The notes under the pieces: generated by a model
Told to the model about the DNA's origin: nothing
The model's database searches: none
What the model saw: the letters and a program-made list of their open reading frames with translations, nothing else
Position numbers and translations under genes: made by a program
Shown here: piece after piece, positions 36,649 to 45,488 of the stretch
Numbering within the stretch: the stretch's first letter is position 1
Layout of the letters: each line of letters begins with the position of its first letter
DNA from: Flagellimonas okinawensis
GTDB taxonomy: Bacteria > Bacteroidota > Bacteroidia > Flavobacteriales > Flavobacteriaceae
Reading direction: 5' to 3'
NCBI RefSeq assembly: GCF_029194005.1
Contig: NZ_JARFVA010000001.1
Span: forward strand, 496,001-560,000
DNA: 64,000 nucleotides

Positions 36649-37473
36649 TTGGATCAACTGTTTAAAATTTTCCGTTACACCACCGAAGATGCAAGAGCTT
36701 TGGAGGGCAAACAAATTGAGGCACATGTGCACGAGTTTGAAGAGTTGATCATTGGTTCCCAAGGTAAGATCTCCCACTTCATCGATTTTGAAGATGAGAC
36801 CGTATATGCCCCTTTTGTAAGTTTTGTAACCCGTGGCAAACCCCATTTATTGCGTCCGCAGGTTCATAATGGCGCATGCGACCTATGGGTCATCCGTTTT
36901 CGAAGTGAGTTCATGTCCGAGGTCATCTTTAAAATGTACGGTTATTTCCATAATAGGGCCAATGTTACCCTGCCAACCGATAAATGTTTTGATCGCCTCA
37001 TGGCCCTTTGCCAAATGATGTACGACGAAACCCAACGTCCCAACCCTGGCTTGATCGTTATTAAACAATTGTTCATGACCCTGCTCACTATCATCAACCA
37101 TGAGCGGCCCACCAACATTCAATCCGATGCTGCCAATTCAGCGTCTGAAACCTACACCCATTTTTTGCATATTCTGGAAGAAAACTTTCGGCGGAACGTT
37201 AAAATTTCCTTTTATGCCGAGAAGCTTTTTATGAGCGAACGGAACCTCAACATAGTTTGTCAAGAAGTAATGCAGCAAAGCGCAGGCGAGATCATTGAGA
37301 CCCGAAAACTGAATGAAGCAAAGAACCTCCTCATCAACAGTAACAAGACCATTGCCGAAATAGGATTTGAAATCGGCTACAACGAAAAAGCCTATTTTTC
37401 CAAGGTCTTTAAACGAAAAACGGGCTACACGCCCACCAGCTTTCGCAAAGAAATGAAACAGCTCATTTCTTAA
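36649..37473 (+). CDS. AraC-family transcriptional regulator
   Basis: A 274-residue regulator with a cupin-like sensing domain (about 15-110, EAHVHEFEELIIGSQGKI) and a C-terminal AraC HTH (about 170-270, FYAEKLFMSERNLNIVCQEV, IAEIGFEIGYNEKAYFSKVFKRKTGYTPTSF). The start is TTG at 36649: an in-frame stop lies nine bases upstream, and the next ATG would delete the sensing domain. Cupin-type AraC proteins usually sense small metabolites such as sugars. The target may be the upstream glycosidase cluster or the following YceI gene. Confidence 0.88.
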   Translation: MDQLFKIFRYTTEDARALEGKQIEAHVHEFEELIIGSQGKISHFIDFEDETVYAPFVSFVTRGKPHLLRPQVHNGACDLWVIRFRSEFMSEVIFKMYGYFHNRANVTLPTDKCFDRLMALCQMMYDETQRPNPGLIVIKQLFMTLLTIINHERPTNIQSDAANSASETYTHFLHILEENFRRNVKISFYAEKLFMSERNLNIVCQEVMQQSAGEIIETRKLNEAKNLLINSNKTIAEIGFEIGYNEKAYFSKVFKRKTGYTPTSFRKEMKQLIS

Positions 37474-37603
37474 AAGTACAACACTTCTTCCCAAAGATAT
37501 TACCCTCTACCCTGTTATAATTCAAAACTTTGTAAACACAATCAGATCAACAATTTATGATGGTGATTGTTTTTGAACAATTTGATGAATTAAAAAAATA
37601 TAT

Positions 37604-38131
37604 ATGGCTACAATTTGGAAATTAGACCCAACGCATAGTGAACTTACATTTAAGGTGAAACACTTAATGATCTCTAATGTAAAAGGTGAGTTCACCAAGT
37701 TCGATGCAACGATCGAAGGAGAAAAATTTGAAGATTCCACTATTTCGGCCACCGTGCAGACTGCATCCGTTTTTACCAATAATGAAGAGAGGGACGGTCA
37801 CTTGCAAAGTGCTGACTTTTTTGAAGTGGAAAACTATCCTGAAATGAAATTCTCGAGCACTTCCATCACCAAAGAAAGTGAAGACGAATTTAAACTTACT
37901 GGTGATCTGACCATAAAGGGCACTACAAAAACCATCACTTTGGATGTAGATTTTGGAGGATACATGACGGACCCTTATGGCAATCAAAAAGCTGGTTTTT
38001 CCATTGAAGGGAAATTGAACAGAAAAGATTTCGGACTCAACTGGAACGCAGCCTTGGAAACAGGTGGTGTTTTGGTTAGTGACGAAGTAAAATTAGCGGC
38101 TGAACTTCAATTTGTAAAAGAAAAAGCCTAA
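37604..38131 (+). CDS. YceI-family lipocalin-like protein, cytoplasmic form
   Basis: A 175-residue YceI-domain protein, a polyisoprenoid-binding beta barrel. The pattern WKLDPTHSELTFKVKHLMISNVKGEF is at the start, GDLTIKGTTKTITLDVDF in the middle and EVKLAAELQF at the end. Unlike E. coli YceI it has no signal peptide. Its relatives bind isoprenoid quinones and lipids. A hairpin follows and the dioxygenase gene starts 65 bases downstream. Confidence 0.9.
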   Translation: MATIWKLDPTHSELTFKVKHLMISNVKGEFTKFDATIEGEKFEDSTISATVQTASVFTNNEERDGHLQSADFFEVENYPEMKFSSTSITKESEDEFKLTGDLTIKGTTKTITLDVDFGGYMTDPYGNQKAGFSIEGKLNRKDFGLNWNAALETGGVLVSDEVKLAAELQFVKEKA

Positions 38132-38158
38132 CAGTAGTTCCCCCGTTCTCATTATATA

Positions 38159-38184
38159 GGCCCAGGTCTTAAAACATCTGGGCC
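38159..38184. terminator. GC-rich hairpin after the YceI gene
   Basis: GGCCCAG (38159-38165) and CTGGGCC (38178-38184) pair perfectly around a 12-base loop. The downstream sequence CTCTTAAAA has no T run, so this may be a weak terminator or attenuator before the dioxygenase gene. Confidence 0.45.
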
Positions 38185-38196
38185 CTCTTAAAAGCA

Positions 38197-39078
38197 ATGA
38201 AAAGAAAGGATTTTATAAAATCTTTGGGAATACTTCCATTAACCAGTGTTATGACAGATTTACAAACCTTAAGATCGCTCAACGAGAGCCTGCCCTTTAC
38301 ACAAAAAATGCCCGTGCTGTTTCTAGGGCATGGTAGTCCCATGAACGCTATTGAGGAAAATGAATTTGTTGCCAATTTTAGGAGATTGGGGAAGGAAGTC
38401 GCCAAACCTAAAGTAATCCTATGTATTTCTGCGCATTGGGAAACCAAGGGAACCAAAGTAACTGCCATGCAAAACCCACCTACCATTCATGATTTTGGTG
38501 GATTTCCGCAGGCATTGTTCGATGTGCAATACCCCGCACCGGGCAGTCCGGAACTGGCTCAGGTGACAAAGGACATCATCACAAAGACCGATGTAGAACT
38601 GGACCACCACTGGGGCTTGGACCATGGGGCTTGGAGCGTGATCAGACATATGTACCCCGATGCCAATGTACCTGTGATACAGTTGAGTTTGGACTACACC
38701 AAATCTCCCAAATACCACTACGAGCTGGCCCAGCAATTGGAAAAGCTGAGACATAAGGGAGTTTTGATCGTAGGTAGTGGAAATGTGGTACACAACCTTC
38801 GTAAGGTAAAATGGGATAAGTTGAACGATACCTATGCATGGGATTGGGCAGATGAGGCCAACGAAAAGATAAAATCCTTCATTCTGGATGGAAACCATCA
38901 AGCATTGGTGGACTATGGAAAACAAGGAAGCAGTTTTGCCCTATCCATACCGACTCCAGAACATTATTTGCCCTTAATCTATGTATTGGGGCTCAAGGAA
39001 AAAAATGAGAGCGTTGAAATGTTCAACGATAAAACTGTCGGGGGTTCCATTGGGATGCTGTCCCTTAGAATCGACTAA
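38197..39078 (+). CDS. 4,5-DOPA-type extradiol dioxygenase (LigB family, YgiD-like)
   Basis: A 293-residue enzyme of the YgiD/DODA family with single-metal ligands His45 (GHGSPM), His80 (SAHWE) and His256 (PEHYLPL), plus the catalytic His199 (NVVHN). It would open the ring of a catechol. The N-terminus MKRKDFIKSLGILPL looks like a twin-arginine leader variant (Lys-Arg-x-x-F-I-K), which is not usual for this enzyme. The hydrophobic stretch after it is short, so export is doubtful. A DUF3861 gene follows after five bases, then an SDR. Confidence 0.88.
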   Translation: MKRKDFIKSLGILPLTSVMTDLQTLRSLNESLPFTQKMPVLFLGHGSPMNAIEENEFVANFRRLGKEVAKPKVILCISAHWETKGTKVTAMQNPPTIHDFGGFPQALFDVQYPAPGSPELAQVTKDIITKTDVELDHHWGLDHGAWSVIRHMYPDANVPVIQLSLDYTKSPKYHYELAQQLEKLRHKGVLIVGSGNVVHNLRKVKWDKLNDTYAWDWADEANEKIKSFILDGNHQALVDYGKQGSSFALSIPTPEHYLPLIYVLGLKEKNESVEMFNDKTVGGSIGMLSLRID

Positions 39079-39083
39079 TTAAA

Positions 39084-39395
39084 ATGGACAAGAAGTTTAA
39101 TACATATCAACTCCATCTAAAGGAAAACGCACTCAAAAACGGAATCTCTGGCAGTAAGAGTTTAGAGTTTCAATTTGAGAACCACGACAATATTATGCAG
39201 TTGGTGGAACTCGTGAAGGATAAAAACCTGTTCAAAGAACAGAGCGACAATATTGAATTTTTGGTAGGACTTAAACTATTCTCAGAAGTAATGCTGAGAA
39301 ATAGAAAACATGAAATGTTCACAGAATTCGGTCCCGAATTCAGGGAGTTCATGAAGAAGTTTAAGAGTCATGTAAAAATGGCAGATACCATTTAA
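39084..39395 (+). CDS. DUF3861-family protein
   Basis: A 103-residue soluble protein. The pattern FENHDNIMQLVELVKD and VGLKLFSEVMLRNRKHEMF is that of DUF3861, a small family of unknown function also found in Proteobacteria. The gene begins five bases after the dioxygenase and ends 22 before the SDR gene, so the three are probably one operon. Confidence 0.75.
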   Translation: MDKKFNTYQLHLKENALKNGISGSKSLEFQFENHDNIMQLVELVKDKNLFKEQSDNIEFLVGLKLFSEVMLRNRKHEMFTEFGPEFREFMKKFKSHVKMADTI

Positions 39396-39417
39396 CGAAC
39401 ACATACAAATTACAGAC

Positions 39418-40200
39418 ATGAAAGATAAAGTAATCATTATAACAGGAGCCGCCATGGGATTGGGGCTTGCCACAGCAGAATATTTAGCCGCCAAAGGCGC
39501 CAAATTATCCCTTGTGGATTACAATGGTGATGCCTTGGACGATGCCGTCAAAAAACTAAAGGAAATCAATTCCGAAGTTGAATTGTTGACCGTAAAAGCG
39601 GATGTTTCCAGCGAAGAAGCTGTAAAAAACTACGTGGACAAAACCGTGGAAACTTTTGGCCGAATCGATGGGTTTTACAACAACGCCGGTATCGAGGGCA
39701 AACAAGCTCCATTGACAGAATATGATCAAGAAATATTTAAAAAAGTAATCGATATCAACCTTATGGGCGTGTATTACGGATTGCGCTACGTAATCCCCGT
39801 AATGCAAAAACAGAAGTATGGTAAGATCGTAAACGTTGCCTCCGTAGGTGGTATCAGAGGTGTTGCCAATCAAACTGCCTATGTAGCCTCCAAACACGCC
39901 GTATCCGGTATGACCAAGAATGCTGCATTGGAATATGGCCGCGATGGTATTTTAACCAACGCCATTGCGCCAGGAGCCATTCTTACCCCTATGGTTGCAG
40001 AAGCCTTTAAACAAGTTAACCCCGACGACCCAAAGGCCGCCGAAACAGAATATGCACAGCGAAACCCTACCAAAAGACTTGGTTTGCCCAAGGAGGTAGC
40101 CACAGTTGTTTCATTCTTATTGAGTGAAGAAAATGGTTACGTAAGTGGCCAAACCATCGCTATAGACGGAGGAGAATCCAACATGTACGGAAACTCCTAA
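39418..40200 (+). CDS. Short-chain dehydrogenase/reductase
   Basis: A 260-residue classical SDR. TGxxxGxG is present as TGAAMGLG (about 9-16), then NNAGIEGK, catalytic Ser in NVASVGGI and YVASK (Tyr-x-x-x-Lys), and the PG motif in APGAIL. The start MKDKVIIITGAAMGLGLATAEYL is standard. The substrate is unknown; with the dioxygenase and DUF3861 genes it may act on an aromatic or related compound. A terminator follows 36 bases after the stop. Confidence 0.92.
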   Translation: MKDKVIIITGAAMGLGLATAEYLAAKGAKLSLVDYNGDALDDAVKKLKEINSEVELLTVKADVSSEEAVKNYVDKTVETFGRIDGFYNNAGIEGKQAPLTEYDQEIFKKVIDINLMGVYYGLRYVIPVMQKQKYGKIVNVASVGGIRGVANQTAYVASKHAVSGMTKNAALEYGRDGILTNAIAPGAILTPMVAEAFKQVNPDDPKAAETEYAQRNPTKRLGLPKEVATVVSFLLSEENGYVSGQTIAIDGGESNMYGNS

Positions 40201-40235
40201 AAGTATTTGCCTCTTTACTTTGATTGATGATGGGG

Positions 40236-40276
40236 CCCCCAGTTACCAACGTACCAGTGGTGCTGGGGGTTTTTGT
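40236..40276 (+). terminator. Intrinsic terminator after the SDR gene
   Basis: CCCCCAG (40236-40242) pairs with CTGGGGG (40263-40269), followed by a T-rich run. It ends the dioxygenase-DUF3861-SDR operon. Confidence 0.8.
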
Positions 40277-40351
40277 TTTAAATAGGCAGTGCTTCCCAAT
40301 AGATAAACCATTGAAAATCGTTAAATTGACCCTTTAACTTAAACCAATCCA

Positions 40352-42397
40352 ATGAAATTTAAATTATTTGTTGCCGGTCTGATTCTCATGGCCAGCTATT
40401 CGTGCAAAACAGAACCAACATCCTCACTTGCCGATTACCAAGGTGAAGAAAACTACTCCGTGATCATCAGTGAGACCAAAGTGGGTTATTTAAAGGCCGA
40501 AACCTCCGGTGACACCATTAAAATCGATTACGATTACAAAAACAACGGTCGTGGTCCGACCATGAAAGAGACCATTGTACTCAACGCCGAAGGCTATCCT
40601 ACCCAGTGGGAAGTAAACGGAAACACTACATTCGGCAATGCCGTTAACGAACAATTCTCCCTAGAGGGAGGTGAAGCCTCTTGGACAGATGCCACAGGCT
40701 CTGGCAGTGCTTCTTTAGATGCGCCAAAATTTTATGTAAATCAATTTGGAAGCCCCTATACCGCCGTTTTGGCCGCGCGCCTGCTCATGGATGCACCAGA
40801 AAACACCTTGCCGGTATTGCCCGCAGGTAATTTGACCCTGACCAAAATGGAAGACCTTACCGTACCCAATACTTCCGGGGATGGTGAATTGGCTTTGACC
40901 ACATACGCCCTTTCCGGTGCAGATATGAATCCTTCTTACTTTATCATGGACGATAGCGATCGTTTCTTCGCTTATATCTCTCCAAGGTATATTGTGGTGA
41001 GAGAAGGTTACGAAGGTGAAGAAAAAGACTTGCGCCAATTGGCAGAAAACTACTCTGCTGAGCGTTACGAGACCATCCAAAAGGAATATGCGCACAATTA
41101 TGACAAAAAAGTGCGTATTGCCAATGTAAAAGTATTCGACCCCAAAACAATGTCCTTGACCGACCCTGTTTCTGTTGTGGTGGAAGATGAAAAAATTACG
41201 GCCATTGAAGCCGCTGATGCAACCGGAGATGATGAAGTGGTAATCCAAGGGAACGGAGGAACTTTGGTCCCCGGATTATACGAAATGCACGCCCACACGG
41301 GCGACAATGGCGCCCTGTTGAACATTTTGGCAGGTGTGACCTCTTTCCGTGATATGGGGAACAACACCGAAGTGCTGAGCAACCTTATCGAAAAAATCAA
41401 TTCCGGTGTATTGGCCGGACCAAGGGTCACCCGACTTGGGTTTATTGAAGGGAAAAGCCCGTACAATAGCAACAACGGTATTTTAGTGGAAAGCCAAGAA
41501 GAAGCATTGGCTGCAGTAGATACCTACGATAGCCTTGGCTTTTATGGAGTAAAACTGTACAACAGTATGAACGGCGACTGGGCTCCCGCCATTGTAAAAA
41601 AGGCGCACGATCAAGGCTTGTTCGTGACAGGACACGTACCGGCATTCTCCAACGCCAATGCCATGTTGCGCGCCGGTTATGATGAGATGACACACATTAA
41701 CCAGACCATGTTGGGCTGGGTTTTGGAACCAGACGAAGATACCCGTACCCTATTGCGCCTAACGGCCATGAAAAGATTCCCGGGTCTTGATCTAAATAGC
41801 GACAAAGTACAGGAAACACTCAACCTTTTTGTAGCCAATGAAACCGCAATGGACCCCACCCTTTCCATTCACGAGCGTCTAATGCTATCCCGTAACGGGG
41901 AAGTTACTCCTGGTGCTTTGGATTATGTGGACCACATGCCACCCAACGAACAACGCAGCCTTAAAGTAGCCTTGGCACAGATAGCCGATGACGAAGAGGA
42001 TAAAGCCTACCGCGAAGCTTACGACAAAATTGTGGAAACCCTAAAAATGATGAAGGACAAAGGCATTTTGATCGTACCCGGAACAGATTTGGGCGGAGCC
42101 TTTAACCTGCATCGCGAACTGGAACTCTACAACCAACAATTGGGATACACTCCTGCAGAGGTTCTTAAATTGGCAAGCTACGATATGGCCCAGTATTTAG
42201 GTCACGAAAGCTTGGGCAGCATCGAAGAAGGTAAACTGGCAGATTTCTTTTTGGTGCCCGGCAACCCTGTGGAGGACATCAAAGCAATAAAAACTATTTC
42301 CATGGTATCACGCGGAGGAACGTTCTATTACCCTTCCGATGTGTACCCTGCCTTCGGTATTACACCATTTACCGAAAAACCAGAAGTGAAGGAATAG
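40352..42397 (+). CDS. Exported amidohydrolase-family lipoprotein
   Basis: A 681-residue lipoprotein (lipobox SYSC, Cys18). The N-terminal part (about 20-250) is a beta-rich domain; the amidohydrolase barrel (about 255-680) has metal motif HAHT (in EMHAHTGD), GHVPAF and the Asp of PGTDLGG, then a C-terminal composite strand domain (LADFFLVPGNPVEDI). Similar exported amidohydrolases act on dipeptides, hydantoins or related amides. The substrate is unknown. Single-gene unit bounded by terminators. Confidence 0.88.
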   Translation: MKFKLFVAGLILMASYSCKTEPTSSLADYQGEENYSVIISETKVGYLKAETSGDTIKIDYDYKNNGRGPTMKETIVLNAEGYPTQWEVNGNTTFGNAVNEQFSLEGGEASWTDATGSGSASLDAPKFYVNQFGSPYTAVLAARLLMDAPENTLPVLPAGNLTLTKMEDLTVPNTSGDGELALTTYALSGADMNPSYFIMDDSDRFFAYISPRYIVVREGYEGEEKDLRQLAENYSAERYETIQKEYAHNYDKKVRIANVKVFDPKTMSLTDPVSVVVEDEKITAIEAADATGDDEVVIQGNGGTLVPGLYEMHAHTGDNGALLNILAGVTSFRDMGNNTEVLSNLIEKINSGVLAGPRVTRLGFIEGKSPYNSNNGILVESQEEALAAVDTYDSLGFYGVKLYNSMNGDWAPAIVKKAHDQGLFVTGHVPAFSNANAMLRAGYDEMTHINQTMLGWVLEPDEDTRTLLRLTAMKRFPGLDLNSDKVQETLNLFVANETAMDPTLSIHERLMLSRNGEVTPGALDYVDHMPPNEQRSLKVALAQIADDEEDKAYREAYDKIVETLKMMKDKGILIVPGTDLGGAFNLHRELELYNQQLGYTPAEVLKLASYDMAQYLGHESLGSIEEGKLADFFLVPGNPVEDIKAIKTISMVSRGGTFYYPSDVYPAFGITPFTEKPEVKE

Positions 42398-42420
42398 GAC
42401 CTTTTCACACAATCACTTTT

Positions 42421-42455
42421 AAAGTCGGTAGCAAACAACTGTTACCGGCTTTTTT
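42421..42455 (+). terminator. Intrinsic terminator after the amidohydrolase
   Basis: AAGTCGGTA pairs with TACCGGCTT (one G-T pair) and is followed by a T run (42450-42455). Confidence 0.8.
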
Positions 42456-42527
42456 ATGTGCGGGGTACTGCACAATTCTTTGGAATTGGGTATTTTTCAG
42501 CAATGGACCCGATAATCAACCCTTAAA

Positions 42528-43385
42528 ATGAACACAGCACAACGATTGGGATTTGACCAGAACGCCAAACTATTGATCATCCATGCCGATGACGCCGGAC
42601 TCTCCCATTCCGAAAATAGGGCCACGATACAGGCATTGGAAAAAGGGATAGTGAATTCCTATAGCATTATGGTCCCCTGCCCATGGTTTCACGAAATGGC
42701 AATGATTGCCCAGAACAACCCGCAATACGATCTGGGAATTCATCTTACCCTCACCTGTGAATGGGAAAATTACCGCTTTGGGCCCGTGTTGCCCGCTTCC
42801 GAAGTATCCAGTTTAGTGGATGAGCACGGACATTTCTTTAAAAAAAGGGAACAGCTCCTCCAAAATGCAACACCCGAAGATGTAGAAAAAGAACTACGGG
42901 CACAATTGGACAAAGCCCTGGGGTATGGCCTTTCCCCCACCCATATCGATTCGCACATGTACAGCGTAGGTTCGCACCCTGAGTTTTTTAAGATTTACCA
43001 AAAATTGGGCGAACAATACGACCTTCCTGTTTTGGTGAACGAGCAATTGATGCAAATGGTCGGTCTGGACCCCAAAGACCACTTAACAGAAGATGATTTT
43101 GTAATCGACCACACCTATGTGGGCGAGTTCCAATATTTTGAAAACGAGGGCTTGGCCACCTTTTATCAATCCGTTTTGGAGAAGATGGCTCCCGGCATTA
43201 ACCTTATCTTGATCTACCCCGCCTTTGACGAACAGGAAATGCAGGGTGTTACTATCAATCACCCAAATTTTGGCTCCGAATGGCGCCAACAGGACTTTGA
43301 TTTCTTCACCAGTGAAAGCACAAGGGAATTGCTCCAAAAGCATAACATACAATTGGTGACATGGGGAGAGCTAAAAACAGATTAA
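42528..43385 (+). CDS. ChbG/YdjC-family carbohydrate deacetylase
   Basis: A 285-residue enzyme of the YdjC/ChbG/HpnK family, a metal-dependent deacetylase of N-acetylated sugars. The motifs are [19 protein letters not shown] (about 20-38, Asp-Asp metal site), [11 protein letters not shown] and THIDSHM. The start [24 protein letters not shown] is standard. In this phylum relatives act on chitin oligosaccharides or on lipid-linked sugars; here the substrate is open. It follows the amidohydrolase by 130 bases across a terminator. Confidence 0.9.
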   Translation: MNTAQRLGFDQNAKLLIIHADDAGLSHSENRATIQALEKGIVNSYSIMVPCPWFHEMAMIAQNNPQYDLGIHLTLTCEWENYRFGPVLPASEVSSLVDEHGHFFKKREQLLQNATPEDVEKELRAQLDKALGYGLSPTHIDSHMYSVGSHPEFFKIYQKLGEQYDLPVLVNEQLMQMVGLDPKDHLTEDDFVIDHTYVGEFQYFENEGLATFYQSVLEKMAPGINLILIYPAFDEQEMQGVTINHPNFGSEWRQQDFDFFTSESTRELLQKHNIQLVTWGELKTD

Positions 43386-43484
43386 AACAAACCGCTGGCC
43401 AACCGAATGTATAAACCGACCATTTATACAATTTACTGCATCTAAACACATTAAAATCATATCTTTAAGGGAAACCAACCTCCA

Positions 43485-44228
43485 GTGTTTAAATTCTTTC
43501 GAACCATACGGCAACGACTGCTGGCAGAAAACAAATTCAGTAAATACCTCCTTTACGCCTTTGGCGAAATCATCCTTGTGGTGATTGGGATTTTGATTGC
43601 ACTACGGATAAATAACTGGAACGAAAACCAAAAACTGCTACAACAGGAAAAAGCTACCATAGCCAGCCTTAAGCTGGAATTTGAAAAAAACCTGAACAAC
43701 CTCAATGGGGATATTGCTGCTCTTGAAGGTATTTTAAGTTCCTGTAATAGCCTGCTGGATTACACAGGTCCCGATTACAAAAATGGTACCTTGCAAGGTG
43801 TGGACAGCTTGGTGAGCATGACCTCCCGAATGTCCGTATGGGACCCGAGCCTATACACCTTGGGCAATATTAAAAATTCCGGAAAGCTTTCCAGCCTCTC
43901 CAACGAGGAGTTGAAAATCCAGTTGATTGAATGGGAGACCTTTTATGCCAATTTATTGGACTGGGGCGATTTTTATGTGGACCGTGGCAGCACCTATTTC
44001 GATTTCCTGTTGCACAACTCCCTCAACCGAAACCTATTCGGAGGCGGACCATTTCGGCTGAACCCCTCCAAATTTAATCGTACCAACGAAGAATTATTGC
44101 GTAATCCAGAATTTGAAAACTATGTGGTGAACCGGGTGTTCATCAACGGATTTATGTTGAACTATTACCAGGAAGCTAAAGCGCGCCTAACCGCCATTAT
44201 TGAACAGTGTGAGAAGTATGAGAACTAG
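43485..44228 (+). CDS. DUF6090-family membrane protein
   Basis: A 247-residue protein with a GTG start. The conserved beginning MFKFFRTIRQRLLAENKFSKY leads to a membrane helix (about 25-42), INNWNENQ and a coiled-coil-like region with long helices. This family is abundant in Flavobacteriaceae, often in several copies per genome, with unknown function. The -7-like box TATCTTTA at 43460 is 18 bases before the start. Single-gene unit. Confidence 0.85.
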   Translation: MFKFFRTIRQRLLAENKFSKYLLYAFGEIILVVIGILIALRINNWNENQKLLQQEKATIASLKLEFEKNLNNLNGDIAALEGILSSCNSLLDYTGPDYKNGTLQGVDSLVSMTSRMSVWDPSLYTLGNIKNSGKLSSLSNEELKIQLIEWETFYANLLDWGDFYVDRGSTYFDFLLHNSLNRNLFGGGPFRLNPSKFNRTNEELLRNPEFENYVVNRVFINGFMLNYYQEAKARLTAIIEQCEKYEN

Positions 44229-44354
44229 CCTTTATTGAAAAATACCGTCCACATATAGCTTATAACCTATTCCAAAACAATAGAAATAATCCAGATATTG
44301 TTACCTTTCAAATCCAGCAAATTGAAAAAAAGCCAAAACAGTTAACTAATCGAA

Positions 44355-44906
44355 ATGAAAAAAATAGCAATCCTTCTTTTTCATGTCTTTTTGACCTTAT
44401 CAACCTTCGGACAAGAGAAAAGGGTTGTTTCAAAAATTGATTCCACAAAAACACCTGAGTTAGTTCTCATTCAAGAATTGACGGTAAAAGCGTCAATCGA
44501 TGAAGTTTGGAATGCATATACAACAAAAAAAGGATGGGAAAACTGGGCTGCACCACTCGCAGAAGTTGATTTGAAAGTTGGTGGATTCATAAAAACAAAT
44601 TACAACGAGAAAGGAAAAATAGGAGATAGCACCACTATTGTAACCCACATCATAAATTATGTTCCAAAAAGACTTATCACACTTCAGGCAGAAATAACTG
44701 ATAATTTTCCCGAGTTTATGAAAGATGACGCAAAGGATTTTTACAACGTTATCTATTTCGATGAGTTAGAAAATGGATTTACCAATATTAAATCATTTGG
44801 AATTGGGTATAAAAACAATCCTAGGTACCTGTCCCTAATGACTTTCTTTATTTCTGCAAATGAAATCACTTTAATCAACTTGATTGATTACTTAGAGAAG
44901 GAATGA
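44355..44906 (+). CDS. Exported SRPBCC/START-fold (AHSA1-like) protein
   Basis: A 183-residue protein with a signal peptide (HVFLTLSTFGQ, about residues 10-20). The domain begins LTVKASIDEVWNAYTTKKGWENWAAPLAEVDLKVGG, typical of AHSA1/polyketide-cyclase proteins that bind a hydrophobic ligand. Export is unusual for this fold. The gene is more AT-rich than the surrounding region, which may reflect transfer. Neither neighbour suggests a function. Confidence 0.8.
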   Translation: MKKIAILLFHVFLTLSTFGQEKRVVSKIDSTKTPELVLIQELTVKASIDEVWNAYTTKKGWENWAAPLAEVDLKVGGFIKTNYNEKGKIGDSTTIVTHIINYVPKRLITLQAEITDNFPEFMKDDAKDFYNVIYFDELENGFTNIKSFGIGYKNNPRYLSLMTFFISANEITLINLIDYLEKE

Positions 44907-45046
44907 ATTTAATTAAGAGGCAACTTTTAGTAACCAGAAATCACAGACCATTTAATAAAAAAAATAAAAGACACTCTTATCAATCCCAAATGGGATATGT
45001 AACTTTAGTTACACCTTATTTGCAGAATTAATGCTTATTTTGGAAT

Positions 45047-45421
45047 ATGCCGGGAATCCACAACACCACATTTGATATCCGCATCCTGTTCATCACTTTA
45101 TTGGCAGGGGTATTGTTAGTGGCGCCCTGCAAAGTCCGTAATTCCTTGGAGCATTCCCTAGGTTTGGAAAAATCCGAGGTTTCCAATAAAATCAAAACCA
45201 CCTTAACTTCCGGTTCCTGTACCTCTTTTGAGGCAGCACAACTGGAATCCAGTACCACCAAGGTGTTGAACATGGTCACGGTAGGGTTACCCACCGTTTC
45301 CCGTCCTATCTCTTTTAAAGCACCCTACAAAACCGCCAAGGTATTTTCCACTGAAAAGCAACGCTTGGCATCGGTAGTTCCCCTCTACATTCTCTATCGG
45401 CATTTTAAAGTGTATTTGTGA
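45047..45421 (+). CDS. Small exported or membrane-anchored protein, unknown function
   Basis: A 124-residue protein with a hydrophobic signal-like segment (about 13-27, ILFITLLAGVLLVAP) followed by CKVRNSLEHSLGLEK. A Cys-containing middle (TSGSCTSFEAAQLES) and an aromatic, basic end (VPLYILYRHFKVYL) follow. The C-terminal pattern resembles that of the 22744 gene. It lies 67 bases before the SoxB-like gene and is co-directional, so it may be part of the same system. A competing minus-strand frame was rejected. Confidence 0.5.
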   Translation: MPGIHNTTFDIRILFITLLAGVLLVAPCKVRNSLEHSLGLEKSEVSNKIKTTLTSGSCTSFEAAQLESSTTKVLNMVTVGLPTVSRPISFKAPYKTAKVFSTEKQRLASVVPLYILYRHFKVYL

Positions 45422-45488
45422 TCGGTTACTTTTAATAGCAGCTAAACCCTGCCCAAACACTAGTACCATTAATTACAAATCTTAACAC

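Noticed and set aside
45028..45294. Minus-strand frame of 88 codons opposite the 45047 gene
   Set aside because: The plus frame has a signal-like segment and a more protein-like end, and points the same way as the operon; the minus frame has neither.
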